64,000 nucleotides of DNA from DASUBV01 sp036501025 (GTDB lineage Bacteria > Actinomycetota > Actinomycetes > Streptosporangiales > Streptosporangiaceae): NCBI GenBank assembly GCA_036501025.1, contig DASYBB010000200.1, forward strand, positions 62,001 through 126,000. The letters run 5' to 3'. The notes below the pieces were generated by a model, which saw nothing but the letters and a program-made list of their open reading frames with translations, was not told the origin of the DNA and searched no databases. Below, in pieces: positions 1 through 8,758 of the stretch. The number at the start of each line of letters is the position of its first letter. Positions within the stretch are counted from its first letter, which is position 1. A program made the translations under genes and the position numbers.

Positions 1-2
1 TC

Positions 3-1259
3 ATGCTCCGCCATCTCGGTCTCGGCCGGTCGCCCGGCGAGCGGACCAGGCTCGGAATCACGTTCCTGGGCGAGGGTCGCCGGGCCGCGGCAGCGATGCT
101 GGACAATCACTGGACGGCGGCCGACACCCTGGCGGCGCAACTCGGGCTGGCTCAGCGCGTCCGCGACAGCATTGAGCAGACCTTCGAGCGCTGGGACGGC
201 AAGGGCGTCCCCAAGGGAATCAGGGGCGAGGAGATACTGCTGGCCGCACGGCTGGTTGCGCTGGCCGACGTGGTCGAGGTGTTTCACCGTGCGGGCGGCA
301 CCGAAGCGGCGATCGAGGTGGCCCGGCAGCGCCGCGGGACCCAGTTCGATCCCGCGATCGTCGACCTGTTCACCGCCGAGGCACCGGCGCTGTGCGCTGC
401 GCTGGATGACACCAGCACCTGGGACGCCGTGATGACGGCCGAGCCCGCCCTCGGCGTCCGGCTGGGAGATGAGCAGGTCGAGGCCGCGCTGGAGGCCATC
501 GCCGACTTCACGGACGTGAAGTCGCCGTACACCATCGGGCACTCGCGCGGTGTGGCCGATCTCGCGGGTGATGCGGCCCGTATCTTCGGACTCAGCGAGC
601 AGGCCGCCCGTCAGCTTCGCCAGGCGGGACTGGTTCATGACCTCGGCCGGCTGGGCGTGCCGAATACGATCTGGGACAAGCCCGGGCCGCTCACTCACGC
701 GGAGACCGAGCGGGTGCGCCTGCACCCGTACCTCACTGAGCGCATGCTGGCCTGCTCGCCCGCCCTCGCCTCGCTTGGCTCCGTCGCGGTCCAGCATCAC
801 GAGCGGATGGATGGCTCCGGCTATCCGCGGGGACTGTCGGGGGGCGCGATCAGTCCCGCGGGCCGGCTGCTCGCCGTGGCTGACTATTACCGCTCGCAGA
901 CAGAGCCCCGGCCGCACCGCGAGGCGTCCGACGCCGCCGCGGCCGCCACTCAGGTCCGGGCCGAGGTCAAGGCCGGGCGGCTCGACGCGGAGGCCGCCGT
1001 CGCGGTGCTCAGCGCCGCCGGCCACCTCGCGGCTCGCAGGCCCGCCCGGCCGGACGGCCTGACCAGCCGCGAGGTGGAGGTTCTCCGGCTCCTCGCGCGG
1101 GGCCTGTCGAACCGCGAGATCGCCGAGCGGCTGGTCATCTCGAGAAGGACAGCCAGCCACCACGTGGAGCACATCTACGCCAAGACGGGGACCGCGAACC
1201 GCGCGCTGGCCAGCCTGTACGCCGCCAGCCACGGCCTGGCCGGCGAGCCGCAGCCCTAG
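3..1259 (+). CDS. HD-GYP domain protein with C-terminal LuxR helix-turn-helix (5' end outside window)
   Basis: Probable cyclic-nucleotide phosphodiesterase-like regulator. Residues about 160-300 form an HD-GYP domain: H180, the H212-D213 pair in VHDLGRLG, H241, the HHERMDGSGYPRG loop (265-277) and D294. Residues about 350-405 form a LuxR/GerE HTH starting TSREVEVLRLLARGLS. The first 130 residues look like the rear half of a second, upstream HD domain (a WDGKGVP loop at 64-70, ALADVVEVF at 86-94), so the protein probably begins before the window with tandem HD domains. The GYP loop is clear, but whether it still cleaves c-di-GMP is unknown. The HTH suggests that the HD part controls DNA binding. 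Confidence 0.85.
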   Translation: MLRHLGLGRSPGERTRLGITFLGEGRRAAAAMLDNHWTAADTLAAQLGLAQRVRDSIEQTFERWDGKGVPKGIRGEEILLAARLVALADVVEVFHRAGGTEAAIEVARQRRGTQFDPAIVDLFTAEAPALCAALDDTSTWDAVMTAEPALGVRLGDEQVEAALEAIADFTDVKSPYTIGHSRGVADLAGDAARIFGLSEQAARQLRQAGLVHDLGRLGVPNTIWDKPGPLTHAETERVRLHPYLTERMLACSPALASLGSVAVQHHERMDGSGYPRGLSGGAISPAGRLLAVADYYRSQTEPRPHREASDAAAAATQVRAEVKAGRLDAEAAVAVLSAAGHLAARRPARPDGLTSREVEVLRLLARGLSNREIAERLVISRRTASHHVEHIYAKTGTANRALASLYAASHGLAGEPQP

Positions 1260-1627
1260 CCGGGCAGTTTCTGGTAACCCGAGCACAGGATCCTCATCCA
1301 GCTGATCCGCTCGCCGTCGGTGCTGTAGTAGGCCTGCTGCTCGACCAGGTACACGCCCTCGGCGTTGCGCACCCGCAGTGCGTAGCCGACTCGCGTGCGA
1401 TCGGGCATCTGCCTGATGGTCACCGACTCCAGCGCCTCGATGTCATCCGCACTGCCGAACCACGTGCCGAGGATGACATCGCCGATCACCTCGTCCGGTG
1501 TGCCGGCCTGCCAGTGGCGGCCGGGGGTCAGCGCCTGGAAGTCGATCGGGTCGGCCAGCAGCGAGCGGAGCGCGGCGCTGTCCTTGGCCGCCAGCGCCCG
1601 GGCGAAGTGTCCCCCAGCGGTTGCCAT
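1256..1627 (-). CDS. SnoaL-like / NTF2-fold small protein
   Basis: A 123-residue protein with the pattern of the SnoaL/NTF2-like fold: an N-terminal helix with FARALAAKDSAALRSLLADPIDF, then strands ending in an aromatic-rich sheet (VEQQAYYSTDGERISWMRI). These proteins act as small isomerases, hydrolases or ligand-binding stress proteins, and no catalytic set can be assigned here. The start at 1627 was chosen because GGGGAGGCG lies just before it. An in-frame start 48 bases upstream would overlap the preceding gene. It follows the DsrE gene on the same strand and may be co-transcribed with it. The stop overlaps the convergent HD-GYP gene by a few bases. Confidence 0.7.
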   Translation of the reverse strand: MATAGGHFARALAAKDSAALRSLLADPIDFQALTPGRHWQAGTPDEVIGDVILGTWFGSADDIEALESVTIRQMPDRTRVGYALRVRNAEGVYLVEQQAYYSTDGERISWMRILCSGYQKLPG

Positions 1628-1646
1628 CGCCTCCCCGGTGCCCTGA

Positions 1647-2012
1647 TCAGTAGCTGAACGTCGTGGCTGCTTCATCGCCGATCCATTCCCACAGCGGGAC
1701 GGTGCCGCCCAGCGCTGCGTTGTCGAGCAGGGCCGCGTCGTCCAGACGCCGGGCGTTGAAGCAGATCGGGCAGACCAGGTAGCGGCCGCCCGCGGCCTCG
1801 TACCGCTTCGTCAGGTCGGGCAGGGACGGGCACCCGTCGCAGGCCACGCCCTGAGCCATACCCTGGATCGCGAGCCGGGTCGCTTCCTTGGTGCAGAACA
1901 TCAGGGTCGGGCGGCCCTGCTCGGCTGCTGCCACGGCGACGAGCAGGGCAACCGTCACCTTCTCCGCGTCTTCCAGTCCGGTCGTCAAGCTGATCACGGC
2001 TTTGCTGGCCAC
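1647..2012 (-). CDS. DsrE/DsrF-like family protein
   Basis: A 121-residue protein of the DsrE-like sulfur-relay fold: a first strand followed by TTGLEDAEKVTVALLVA, a PTLMFCTKEAT segment carrying a cysteine, then GVACDGCPSL and YLVCPICFNAR. It holds two CxxC-type pairs (CDGC and CPIC), which are candidates for thiol or persulfide chemistry. DsrE proteins transfer sulfur or are peroxiredoxin-like. The substrate cannot be told from sequence. GTG start with GGAGATGAC upstream. The next gene on the strand begins about 20 bases after the stop, so the two are probably one operon. Confidence 0.75.
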   Translation of the reverse strand: MASKAVISLTTGLEDAEKVTVALLVAVAAAEQGRPTLMFCTKEATRLAIQGMAQGVACDGCPSLPDLTKRYEAAGGRYLVCPICFNARRLDDAALLDNAALGGTVPLWEWIGDEAATTFSY

Positions 2013-2060
2013 GTCATCTCCTCATCCGCTCTTCCCGCCAGGCGGCATGCCCGCTGGTAG

Positions 2061-2603
2061 TTACTGAGCCTGGCCGGGACGGGCCGCGAGCGCATGGGCC
2101 AACTGCCCCATCTTCCTGACCGCCTGTTCCTCGGCGGCAAAAAGTGATATCACTTTAGACAGACACATCGGGTCGGCCGATGCCACAGACAGGAGGCGTC
2201 CCGATGCGCCTACCCCAGGACGGCATCGCTCCGCGAGGCCTGCGCGGGTGGTGGGCAACTCCCCGGCGGGGAGTCCCCGCTGCGGGACGAGATATCCCCA
2301 GGCCTGGGCGATGCCTGCGTACACCAGGGCCGCCGCGCTGTCGTGATCAGTGGGGATACCCCCGAAAATGAGCTGGAACGCGCCGCGCACGGCGGTCGAT
2401 GACCATGCCCCGGCCTGCGCGAGCGTCTCGGCCACGGAGCCCAGGTCTGCGTCCCGCCGCTCGATCCAGGCCAGGCCACCAAGGTGCATCAGCGTCGTCA
2501 GCTCGTTGCCGTACATGCCGGGGCGCAGCAGCGCGCCATTCAGCCGCTCGATCAGGTAGTCGCGGATCTCGCGAACAGAACGGGTGCTCTGGGGAGACGC
2601 CAC
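2061..2603 (-). CDS. conserved hypothetical protein
   Basis: A 180-residue protein that I do not recognise. The N-terminal half is helical with a charged start (VREIRDYLIERLNGALLRPGMYG) and no signal peptide or membrane span. GTG start with GGGAGG about ten bases upstream. Codon use fits a coding frame, with GC-rich third positions, and the gene runs in the same direction as the DsrE and SnoaL-like genes, possibly heading that operon. Its 5' end faces the divergent carboxymuconolactone decarboxylase-like gene, so the 155 bases between them carry both promoters. Confidence 0.55.
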   Translation of the reverse strand: MASPQSTRSVREIRDYLIERLNGALLRPGMYGNELTTLMHLGGLAWIERRDADLGSVAETLAQAGAWSSTAVRGAFQLIFGGIPTDHDSAAALVYAGIAQAWGYLVPQRGLPAGELPTTRAGLAERCRPGVGASGRLLSVASADPMCLSKVISLFAAEEQAVRKMGQLAHALAARPGQAQ

Positions 2604-2671
2604 GGCGTCAGCCTCCCATAATCCAGCGTCGAGTCTCCGCCGGCCGGCTTAGCCCGCAGGACAGGCTCGTC

Positions 2672-2698
2672 TGTCACGTTCCTCGCCCGGCTCCGGTC
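2672..2698 (+). promoter_or_regulatory. ECF41-type promoter before the CMD-like gene
   Basis: TGTCACG at 2672-2678, 16 bases, then GGTC at 2695-2698. The same arrangement (TGTCACA, 16 bases, GGTC) stands before the ECF41 sigma gene at 3436-3462. The known ECF41 target promoter has TGTCACA at -35 and a CGTC-like -10, so both genes are probably read by this sigma factor. Confidence 0.65.
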
Positions 2699-2759
2699 AT
2701 ACCAGGTAACGGCGAGACCCCGCCGGCGTGACACGGACGACACAACGGAGGACCGCACG

Positions 2760-3215
2760 ATGGAGGCACGGATGAAGAACCCGGCCGGGATCATCCCGGA
2801 GGCCACGCAGGCCATCAAGGCGCTGGCCGCCAGTTTCCACGGCCGAGGGGTACCTGAGGAGACGCTGGCCCTTATCCACCTGCGGGCCAGCCAGATCAAC
2901 GGCTGCAGCTCGTGCGTCGCGGCCGGCGCGGCCGGGGCCAGGAAGGCAGGCGAGACCGAGGAGCGGCTAGCGACCGTAGCCGCCTGGCGGGACGCACCGT
3001 ATTTCACCGACGCTGACCGGGCCGCGCTGGCCCTGACCGAGGCCGTCACCCGGCTCGCCGACCGGCCGGACCCGGTTCCGGACGAGATCTGGGACGAGGC
3101 CGCCCGGCACTACGACGAGAAAGGACTCGCCGTGGTGCTGCTGGCGATCGCCGCGACCAACGTCTTCAACCGGCTCAATGCCCCCACCAGGCAGGTGGCT
3201 GGCGTCTGGGCCTAG
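2760..3215 (+). CDS. carboxymuconolactone decarboxylase / AhpD-like protein
   Basis: A 151-residue all-helical CMD/AhpD-fold protein. The CxxC redox pair is visible in QINGCSSC (residues about 47-54), preceded by the usual LIHLRASQ. Most family members have a histidine a few residues after the second cysteine as part of the proton relay; here that stretch is VAAGAAGA with no histidine, so the peroxidase cycle may be altered. CMD proteins are the typical genomic partner of ECF41 sigma factors, and that sigma gene follows 285 bases downstream behind a matching promoter. Start 2760 has GGAGG about nine bases upstream; an ATG at 2772 also has a good GGAGG. Confidence 0.85.
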   Translation: MEARMKNPAGIIPEATQAIKALAASFHGRGVPEETLALIHLRASQINGCSSCVAAGAAGARKAGETEERLATVAAWRDAPYFTDADRAALALTEAVTRLADRPDPVPDEIWDEAARHYDEKGLAVVLLAIAATNVFNRLNAPTRQVAGVWA

Positions 3216-3435
3216 CACGCCATGGCGAGAACCACCCGGCGGCGGCGCGGGTCAGCGCGCCGCCGCCGGGTCCCGGAGCGTGGCCGGCGGCTCGGCATCA
3301 AGCTCAACCTGGACCTCGACCTCGTCGCCGGTGGCGACGCCGGCCGCTCGCCGGGCTCCGGAGGCTCGACTTGGGATCGGAATTTCACCATGTGCGCCGC
3401 TATCTTGCTGGCTCAATGGATCGGGGTGGCCCCGA

Positions 3436-3462
3436 TGTCACATCGGCGCGGTCTCGCCGGTC
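3436..3462 (+). promoter_or_regulatory. ECF41-type autoregulatory promoter
   Basis: TGTCACA at 3436-3442, a 16-base spacer, GGTC at 3459-3462, some 40 bases before the sigma gene. It matches the element before the CMD-like gene and implies autoregulation. The rest of 3216-3499 shows nothing coding that I would support. Confidence 0.7.
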
Positions 3463-3499
3463 AGTTGTTATGACCGGCCCGGAGGGGGGATTGTGACCG

Positions 3500-4408
3500 A
3501 TGGCTGAGCAGGACTGGGTGAGCGCGCGGTTCGCCGAGCACCAGGACCGCCTGCGGGCGATGGCCTACCGGATGCTCGGGTCGCCGGGCGAGGCCGAGGA
3601 TGCCGTGCAGGAAGCCTGGCTGCGCGTCAGCCGCGCCGACGCGAGCGCCGTGGAGAACCCCGGCGGGTGGCTGACCACGATCGTCGCCCGGGTATGCCTG
3701 AACATGCTCGAGGCCCGTCGCTCCCGGCCCGAGGTCCCGGCGGGCATCCAGCCGCCGGAGCCCGCCCGGCCCGGCGGCCATCGGGCCGGGCCCGAGGACG
3801 AGGCGCTGCTGGCCGACTCCGTCGGCGTGGCCCTGCTGGTGGTCCTGGACACCCTGACCCCGGCGGAGCGGCTCGCGTTCGTGCTGCACGACGTTTTCGA
3901 CGTGCCGTTCGACGAGATCGCAGCGATCCTCGACCGCACCCCGCCCGCGGCCCGCCAGCTCGCCAGCCGCGCCCGTCGCCGGGTCCAGGGCGCGAGCGCC
4001 GCGGGCACGACGGATGTGCCCCGGCGGCAGAGGGTCGTCGCCGCCTTCCTGGCCGCGTCCCGGGGCGGTGATCTGGGCGCGCTGCTCGCGCTGCTCGCCC
4101 CCGACGCCACCCTGCATGCCGACCTGGCGGCCGTGCGGATGGGCGCCTCGGCTGAGGCCCGCGGCGCGGAAGCGGTGGCTGGCTTCTTCGCCGGCCGCGC
4201 CGCGGCCGCCCGGCTAGCGCTGGTCGACGGCATCCCGGCGGCCGTATGGGCACCCGCCGGCCGGCCACAGGTCGTCTTCAGCTTCACCATCGCCGCCGGG
4301 AAGATCGCCGGCATCGGGCTCATTGCCGATCCGGACCTGCTCGGCGAGCTTGACATCGTCTTTCTCAGCAGCGCGGACTTGACCTCAAGCGCGCCTGAGG
4401 ACGGATGA
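3500..4408 (+). CDS. ECF41-family RNA polymerase sigma factor (SigJ-like) with fused SnoaL-like domain
   Basis: A 302-residue extracytoplasmic-function sigma factor. Region 2 is at about 10-75 (FAEHQDRLRAMAYRMLGS, AEDAVQEAWLR) and region 4 at about 110-165 (LTPAERLAFVLHDVF, FDEIAAIL, ASRARRRVQ). The C-terminal ~125 residues form a SnoaL-like domain (AFLAASRGGDLGALLALLAPDAT). ECF41 factors lack an anti-sigma factor and are controlled by this fused domain, whose end normally carries an NPDKL motif; here DPDLL in IADPDLLGELD is the counterpart. The CMD-like gene upstream shares its promoter motif. The inducing signal is unknown. Confidence 0.9.
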   Translation: MAEQDWVSARFAEHQDRLRAMAYRMLGSPGEAEDAVQEAWLRVSRADASAVENPGGWLTTIVARVCLNMLEARRSRPEVPAGIQPPEPARPGGHRAGPEDEALLADSVGVALLVVLDTLTPAERLAFVLHDVFDVPFDEIAAILDRTPPAARQLASRARRRVQGASAAGTTDVPRRQRVVAAFLAASRGGDLGALLALLAPDATLHADLAAVRMGASAEARGAEAVAGFFAGRAAAARLALVDGIPAAVWAPAGRPQVVFSFTIAAGKIAGIGLIADPDLLGELDIVFLSSADLTSSAPEDG

Positions 4409-4436
4409 TCAGCCCATCGTCGATGAAGGAGCAGTG

Positions 4437-4874
4437 ATGGAACCGCCACGCAGCAGGTCGCAGCGCCAGCGGGACACCCGAGGCCGGCTCGAATCCGATG
4501 TGGACGCCTGGATCTCTTCCGCGGACGCCGCGGGTGACGCCTACCTGCTGCCGCTTTCGTTCCTGTGGGACGGCGCCGGCGTAGTCATCGCCACGCCGGG
4601 CTCCAGCGTGACCGGCCGCAACCTGAGCCGGGGCGGCCGGGTCCGAGTCGGCGTCGGGCAGCTGCGGCACGTCACCATGATCGACGGGACCGCGGAACCG
4701 GTGCACGATGACCCGACGAAGGACGCGTTCGCCGCCAGGCACAGCTGGGACCCGCGCGAGGAGGACAGCGACTACGCGTTCTTCCGCGTCGTCCCCGACC
4801 GGATGCAGGCCTGGCGCGAGGTGAACGAGCTGACCGGCCGGACCCTGATGCGCGGCGGCGACTGGCTCGCCTGA
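4437..4874 (+). CDS. pyridoxamine 5'-phosphate oxidase-like flavin/F420-binding protein
   Basis: A 145-residue split-barrel protein of the PNPOx-like superfamily: DAYLLPLSFLWDGAGVVIAT and the following TPGSSVTGRNL correspond to the strand and loop that hold flavin or F420 phosphate, then HVTMIDGTAEPV. Members reduce various substrates with F420H2 or FMN, or bind haem; the substrate here is unknown. ATG 4437 is five bases after AAGGAG; a GTG one codon upstream would be too close. It starts about 30 bases after the sigma gene and may be read through from the ECF41 promoter, but no second promoter motif is visible in the gap. Confidence 0.75.
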   Translation: MEPPRSRSQRQRDTRGRLESDVDAWISSADAAGDAYLLPLSFLWDGAGVVIATPGSSVTGRNLSRGGRVRVGVGQLRHVTMIDGTAEPVHDDPTKDAFAARHSWDPREEDSDYAFFRVVPDRMQAWREVNELTGRTLMRGGDWLA

Positions 4875-4896
4875 ACCTTCGACCAGCCGGCCGCGA

Positions 4897-5505
4897 TCAG
4901 CTTTCGAGCGCGGCCAGGAGGGGCTCGATGGTGGTGAGGGCCTGGTCGACCAGGGCGCCGAGCGGGGTCGCGCCGTGCTCGGCCACCCATCGCCGGGAGG
5001 CAGTGAACACCACGCCGGCGAGCACGAAGGCGTTGAGCTCAAGCTGGTAGTCGTTGGCCGGGCGGCCGGTGCGGCTGGCGAGCAGGCCAGTCAGGAGCTC
5101 GATGGTCCGGCGCTCCTCGCCGGCGTAGCGAGCTTCGAGGGCCGGGACCGTCGCGACGAGCCGCATGCGGGCGAGGGTGAGCTCACGATCGGCTTCGGCC
5201 GCGGCGACGACCGCTCCCAGGGCAGCGCGGATGGTCGCGGTCAGCGGCTCGCCGGCGGGTCGCGTGGCGATGGTGGCCTCGAAGAGCGGGGAGGCGTCGT
5301 TGTCGAGCACGACGTCTTCCTTGGTCGGGAAATACCGGTAGAACGTCGTGGTAGACGTCTCGGCGGCCTCGGCGATCTGCTCGACGGTGGTCTGCTCGTA
5401 GCCCCGGGTCTCGAAGAGGCGCAGCGCCGCGGTCTGGATGGCGCGGCGGAGCTTGATCTTCTTGCGTTCCCGGAGACCGGGGGGCGGGTTAGTCGGTGCG
5501 CTCAT
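4897..5505 (-). CDS. TetR-family transcriptional regulator
   Basis: A 202-residue TetR regulator. The N-terminal HTH is textbook: RRAIQTAALRLFETRGYEQT, then VEQIAEAAETSTTTFYRYFP, then TKEDVV. The ligand-binding C-terminal half (about 75-200) is helical and not assignable. It is convergent with the PNPOx-like gene and follows the ABM-type monooxygenase gene on the same strand with about an 80-base gap, so that enzyme or the former transporter further upstream may be its target. No clear palindrome was found next to it. Confidence 0.9.
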   Translation of the reverse strand: MSAPTNPPPGLRERKKIKLRRAIQTAALRLFETRGYEQTTVEQIAEAAETSTTTFYRYFPTKEDVVLDNDASPLFEATIATRPAGEPLTATIRAALGAVVAAAEADRELTLARMRLVATVPALEARYAGEERRTIELLTGLLASRTGRPANDYQLELNAFVLAGVVFTASRRWVAEHGATPLGALVDQALTTIEPLLAALES

Positions 5506-5585
5506 TGGGTCGATCTTTGCTCACCGCCGCGGCGCATTTGCGGCTGTGCTACCGGAAGCCCGGCACGGCACTGGCCGGCCGCAGG

Positions 5586-5873
5586 TCATGCCTGTAGCAC
5601 GACCTCATAAAGGTCAACCGGGGTAGGAGCAATGCCCACCTCGGCACTCGCCTCGGCGCGGATCTGGGCGCCCTGGGACTCGAACTGCCGCAGGTCGTCG
5701 TGGCTGTCCCACAGGGAGATGCTGACGAGCTTGCCGCTCTGGCGGTCAGCGAGCAGGTAGAAGCCCCTGAATCCCGGAGCTTCACGGGTGCCGGGGACCC
5801 GCTCCTCGCTGAACTTGATGAGACCGGCCAGCTTGTCGGCTGTCGTGTGCGCGGAGTTGACGCGAGCGAGCAT
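5586..5873 (-). CDS. antibiotic biosynthesis monooxygenase (ABM)-like protein
   Basis: A 95-residue protein with the ferredoxin-like ABM fold: MLARVNSAHTTADKLAGLI, then APGFRGFYLLADRQSGKLVSI followed by SLWDSHDDLRQFE. The pattern FRGFYLL...SISLWDS is typical of the family, which includes cofactorless quinone-forming monooxygenases and IsdG-type haem degraders. The function here is unassigned. ATG with GGAAGGAAC upstream. It lies just downstream of a wrecked FecCD-type importer and may have been its partner. Confidence 0.75.
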   Translation of the reverse strand: MLARVNSAHTTADKLAGLIKFSEERVPGTREAPGFRGFYLLADRQSGKLVSISLWDSHDDLRQFESQGAQIRAEASAEVGIAPTPVDLYEVVLQA

Positions 5874-6015
5874 GACGTTCCTTCCGGGATCGGGCCAGGT
5901 GGAGTCGCCTAGGTTGCGTTATGGGTCGTTCTCCACTTTGGGTCATAGACACAAACAGTAGTCTGCCCCATATTCTAACTCTGTCAAGCCTGAAGCGGCC
6001 CCGCTGCCCCGATGA

Positions 6016-6926
6016 GCCGTCGGCGGGCAGGCCGAACGCGGCGGGGTACAGCCAGCGCGCGATCGCGACCGCGGCCTCGGCGTTGCGCGGGCCGGGGGTG
6101 ACCTCGTCGTAGGCCAGCGCGAGGAAGCACCGGTTGCGCACCGCGGTGAGGTTGCGGGTGATGGGGCCAGCGCGGTGGGCATGGCCAGGCCCGGGCCGGT
6201 GAACGGCGCTGACTCGCCGCTGTCGTAGTCGAAGACGGTCACCGGCTTCAGCCCGGCGATCTTGGCCCGGGCGGCGCCGACCCGGGCCTGCATGCCGCTG
6301 ATCACCTTCGCGGCCCAGGCCCGGACGTTGAAGATCTCACCCAGGTTGCGCAGGTCGGTGGAGGTGTCGCTGATGCTCACCGACGTCGTGCCGGGCGGGA
6401 CGTGCGCGCACGACTCGGTCAGGGCCAGCGTCTTGATGCCGAACGGCGCGAGGGTCTGCGGGGTCAGGCTGCCCGCCTCCGGGCCGTAGTTCCAGCCCGC
6501 GAACAGGAAGTCGGGGTGCAGGCCGACCAGCTCCTCCTTGGTGAAGTAGTCCGAGGAGACATCGCGCACCCGGCGAAAGCCAGCCAGGTACGCCGATGGC
6601 ACCGGCTGGCCGGCCGGCCCGTCGCCATTCACCCCGAACGTCCCCGCCATCCGGGACTCCAGCCCCAGGGCGAGCATGTCCTCGGTCGTGTTGATGTCGT
6701 TGGACACCGCCCGCCGCGGGGCGCGGTCGGAGGTGACCGACGTCCCGCAGTTGGTGACCGTGACCGGGTACGCGGCCGCGGCGGCGGCGGAGCCGCCGCC
6801 TGGCGTCGCCGCGGAACTTCGGCAGCCGGCCAGGCTGGCTCCGGCGGCGATCAGCGCCACGAGGACGGGCATCCGGGCTGACCGGACCCGGGCGGCGCTG
6901 GCCCGGAACGAAGGACAGAAGGACAC
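6016..6926 (-). pseudogene. broken FecB/BtuF-type substrate-binding lipoprotein
   Basis: The N-terminal part is a clear periplasmic-binding lipoprotein: a lipobox ending SLAGC near residue 35, then a class III metal-chelate binding core (NDINTTEDMLALGLESRMAG, the YFTKEELVGLHPDFLF segment, LTESCAH). After GPGLAMPTALA the reading jumps frame; the next recognisable piece, NLTAVRNRCFLALAYDEVTPG up to ARWLYPAAFG, is in another frame, and about 50-60 residues that should lie between them are missing. The frame that continues is open to 5943 but is nonsense. Family role: delivers iron-siderophore or corrinoid-type ligands to the importer. The lost segment argues for real decay rather than a single-base error. 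Confidence 0.75.
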
Positions 6927-6939
6927 GGGGGATGGCCTT

Positions 6940-7708
6940 TCAGTTGCCGGACCCGGTGCCGGACCCGGCAGCCGGGGCAGGGGGAGCCGGACGGGCGGGC
7001 CGGTCAGCGGGCGGCGGGTCAGCCGGGTCAGCCGGGATCCGGGTGCGCCGGGGGATCAGGTGGGGAGTCCCGGTCTCGGGGTGCTGGATGACCAGGACGT
7101 CGGTGCCGTAGGCGGCGCGGATCAGGTCGGCGGTGAGGACCTCAGCGGGCGGGCCGCTGGCCACCAGCGACCCGCCGGAGATCAGGTGCACGGTGTCGCA
7201 GAACAGTGCGGCCAGGCTGAGGTCGTGGATGGCGGTCGGCCCCCTGCGCCACGGCCAGCGCGATCAGCACCCGCTGCTTCTCGCCGCCCGACAGCGTGCT
7301 GAACCCGCGCCCGGCCAGGTCCGCGCAGCCGACCTGGGCCATGGCCTGCTCGACCAGCGCGCGGTCGGCCGGGTCGTCCCGGTCGAACGCCCGCTTGTGC
7401 GGCGTCCGCCCGATCATCACCATCTCGGCCACCGTGAAGTCGAACTCGAGGGCGAATTCCTGGGCGACCACGGCGATCCGCCGGGCCGCGTCCCGCGGCC
7501 GCATGGCCAGCAGGTCCGAGCCGTCCAGGAGCACCCGCCCGGCGGCCGGGCGGTGCACCCGGTAGATCGCCTTGAGGATCGTCGACTTCCCGCTGCCGTT
7601 CGGGCCGAGCAGCCCGGCGAAGGGGCCGTCGGGGACCGTGAGGCCGATGCCGGACACGATCCGCCGCCCGCCGATGTCCACCGCCAGGTCCGCGAGTTCC
7701 AGGCTCAT
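6940..7708 (-). pseudogene. broken FepC/BtuD-type ABC ATPase
   Basis: The start ATG overlaps the permease stop (ATGA). Walker A (GPNGSGKST), Q-loop (VAQEF) and signature (LSGGEKQR) are intact, but after LIALAVAQG the frame changes and about 35-40 residues are missing, including Walker B and the D-loop. The sequence resumes in another frame at TAIHDLSLAALFCDTVHL (H-loop kept) and runs to an Ala/Pro-rich tail. Without Walker B the product could not hydrolyse ATP normally. It sits between the permease and binding-protein remnants in operon order. Confidence 0.75.
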
Positions 7709-8758
7709 CCCGAGGCCCCGTACCGGTAAGGGCGCCGCCGGATCAAGACGATCAGCACCGGTGCCCCGATGAACGCGGTAATCACGCCGATCGGCATCTC
7801 CTGCGGCGCGACGATGACCCGGGCCAGCAGGTCCCCGGTCACCATGAACGCCGCCCCGAACACCGCGCCGACCGGCAGGACCCGACGGTGATCCGATCCC
7901 ACCATCAGCCGCACGATGTGCGGGACGACCAGCCCGACGAACCCGATGACCCCGCTGACGGCCACCGCCACCTCGACGCCGAGCGCGGCGGCGGGACCGG
8001 GCCCGAGGGCCAGCGCGTTCAGCGCCCGTCCCCGGGTGACCAGGTAGCCGATGGCGGCGGCCAGCACGACCGCCGGGATCGGCAGCTGCGGCCAGCTGGC
8101 CAGCCCGAACGACCCCAGCGGCCAGAACAGCACCGCCTGCGTGGCCTGCGGGTTGCCGCGGAAGATCAGGAAGCTGGTCACCGACTCGAACAGCGCGGAC
8201 AGCACCACGCCGCACAAGATCAGCTGTGTCGGGGCCAGCGCCCGCCCCGACCGCGAGACCAGGAATACGCGCCCATGGCCCCGACCGCCCCCAGCACGCT
8301 GCCGGCCGAGATCGCCCACACCCCGAGCGACGCGAATGCCCCGAACAGCAGCACCGCCGTGGCGCCGACGCTGGCCCCGACGACACCCCGAGCAGGAACG
8401 GATCGGCCAGCGAGTTGCGCACCAGCGCCTGCACGACGGTGCCCGCCGTGGTCAGCGCCGCGCCGACGACCGCCGCGAGCAGCACCTGCGGCAGCCGGAT
8501 CTGCCACACGATCGCGTCGGTCACGCCGCCGCGCGGATGGCCCGCCAGGTGATCGACGATCACCCCGACGACCGCCGCCGGGCTGAGCGGCACCGATCCG
8601 ATGCCGACCCCGAGAATCACTGTGACCAGCAGGAACGTGGTGCACCCGGCCAGGGCCGGACCCAGCGGTATCCGCCTCCGGACCGCAGCCGACCCGGCTG
8701 TGGCGCCGGCCACCGGTGGTGGGGTCACCCCACGAACCGCCCTTCCTTCGAGGGCCAT
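7705..8758 (-). pseudogene. frameshifted FecCD-family permease
   Basis: The pieces of a FecCD permease lie in three frames in the right order. The N-terminus has TM segments and LPQVLLAAVVGAALTTAGTV and ends at LLGVSSG near 8393. A short middle piece, GATAVLLFGAFASLGVWAIS, follows to about 8290. The long C-terminal part runs from FLVSRSGRALAPTQLIL to the stop, including GFVGLVVPHIVRL. No residues seem lost, so two single-base indels would restore it; alone this could be sequencing error, but both partner genes have larger losses. The likely start is ATG 8758, or a GTG about 30 bases further in behind GAAGGAAGG. Confidence 0.7.

Noticed and set aside
3222..3473. 83-codon Arg/Gly-rich frame between the CMD and ECF41 genes
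   Set aside because: Biased composition, no ribosome site, and it overlaps the ECF41 promoter.
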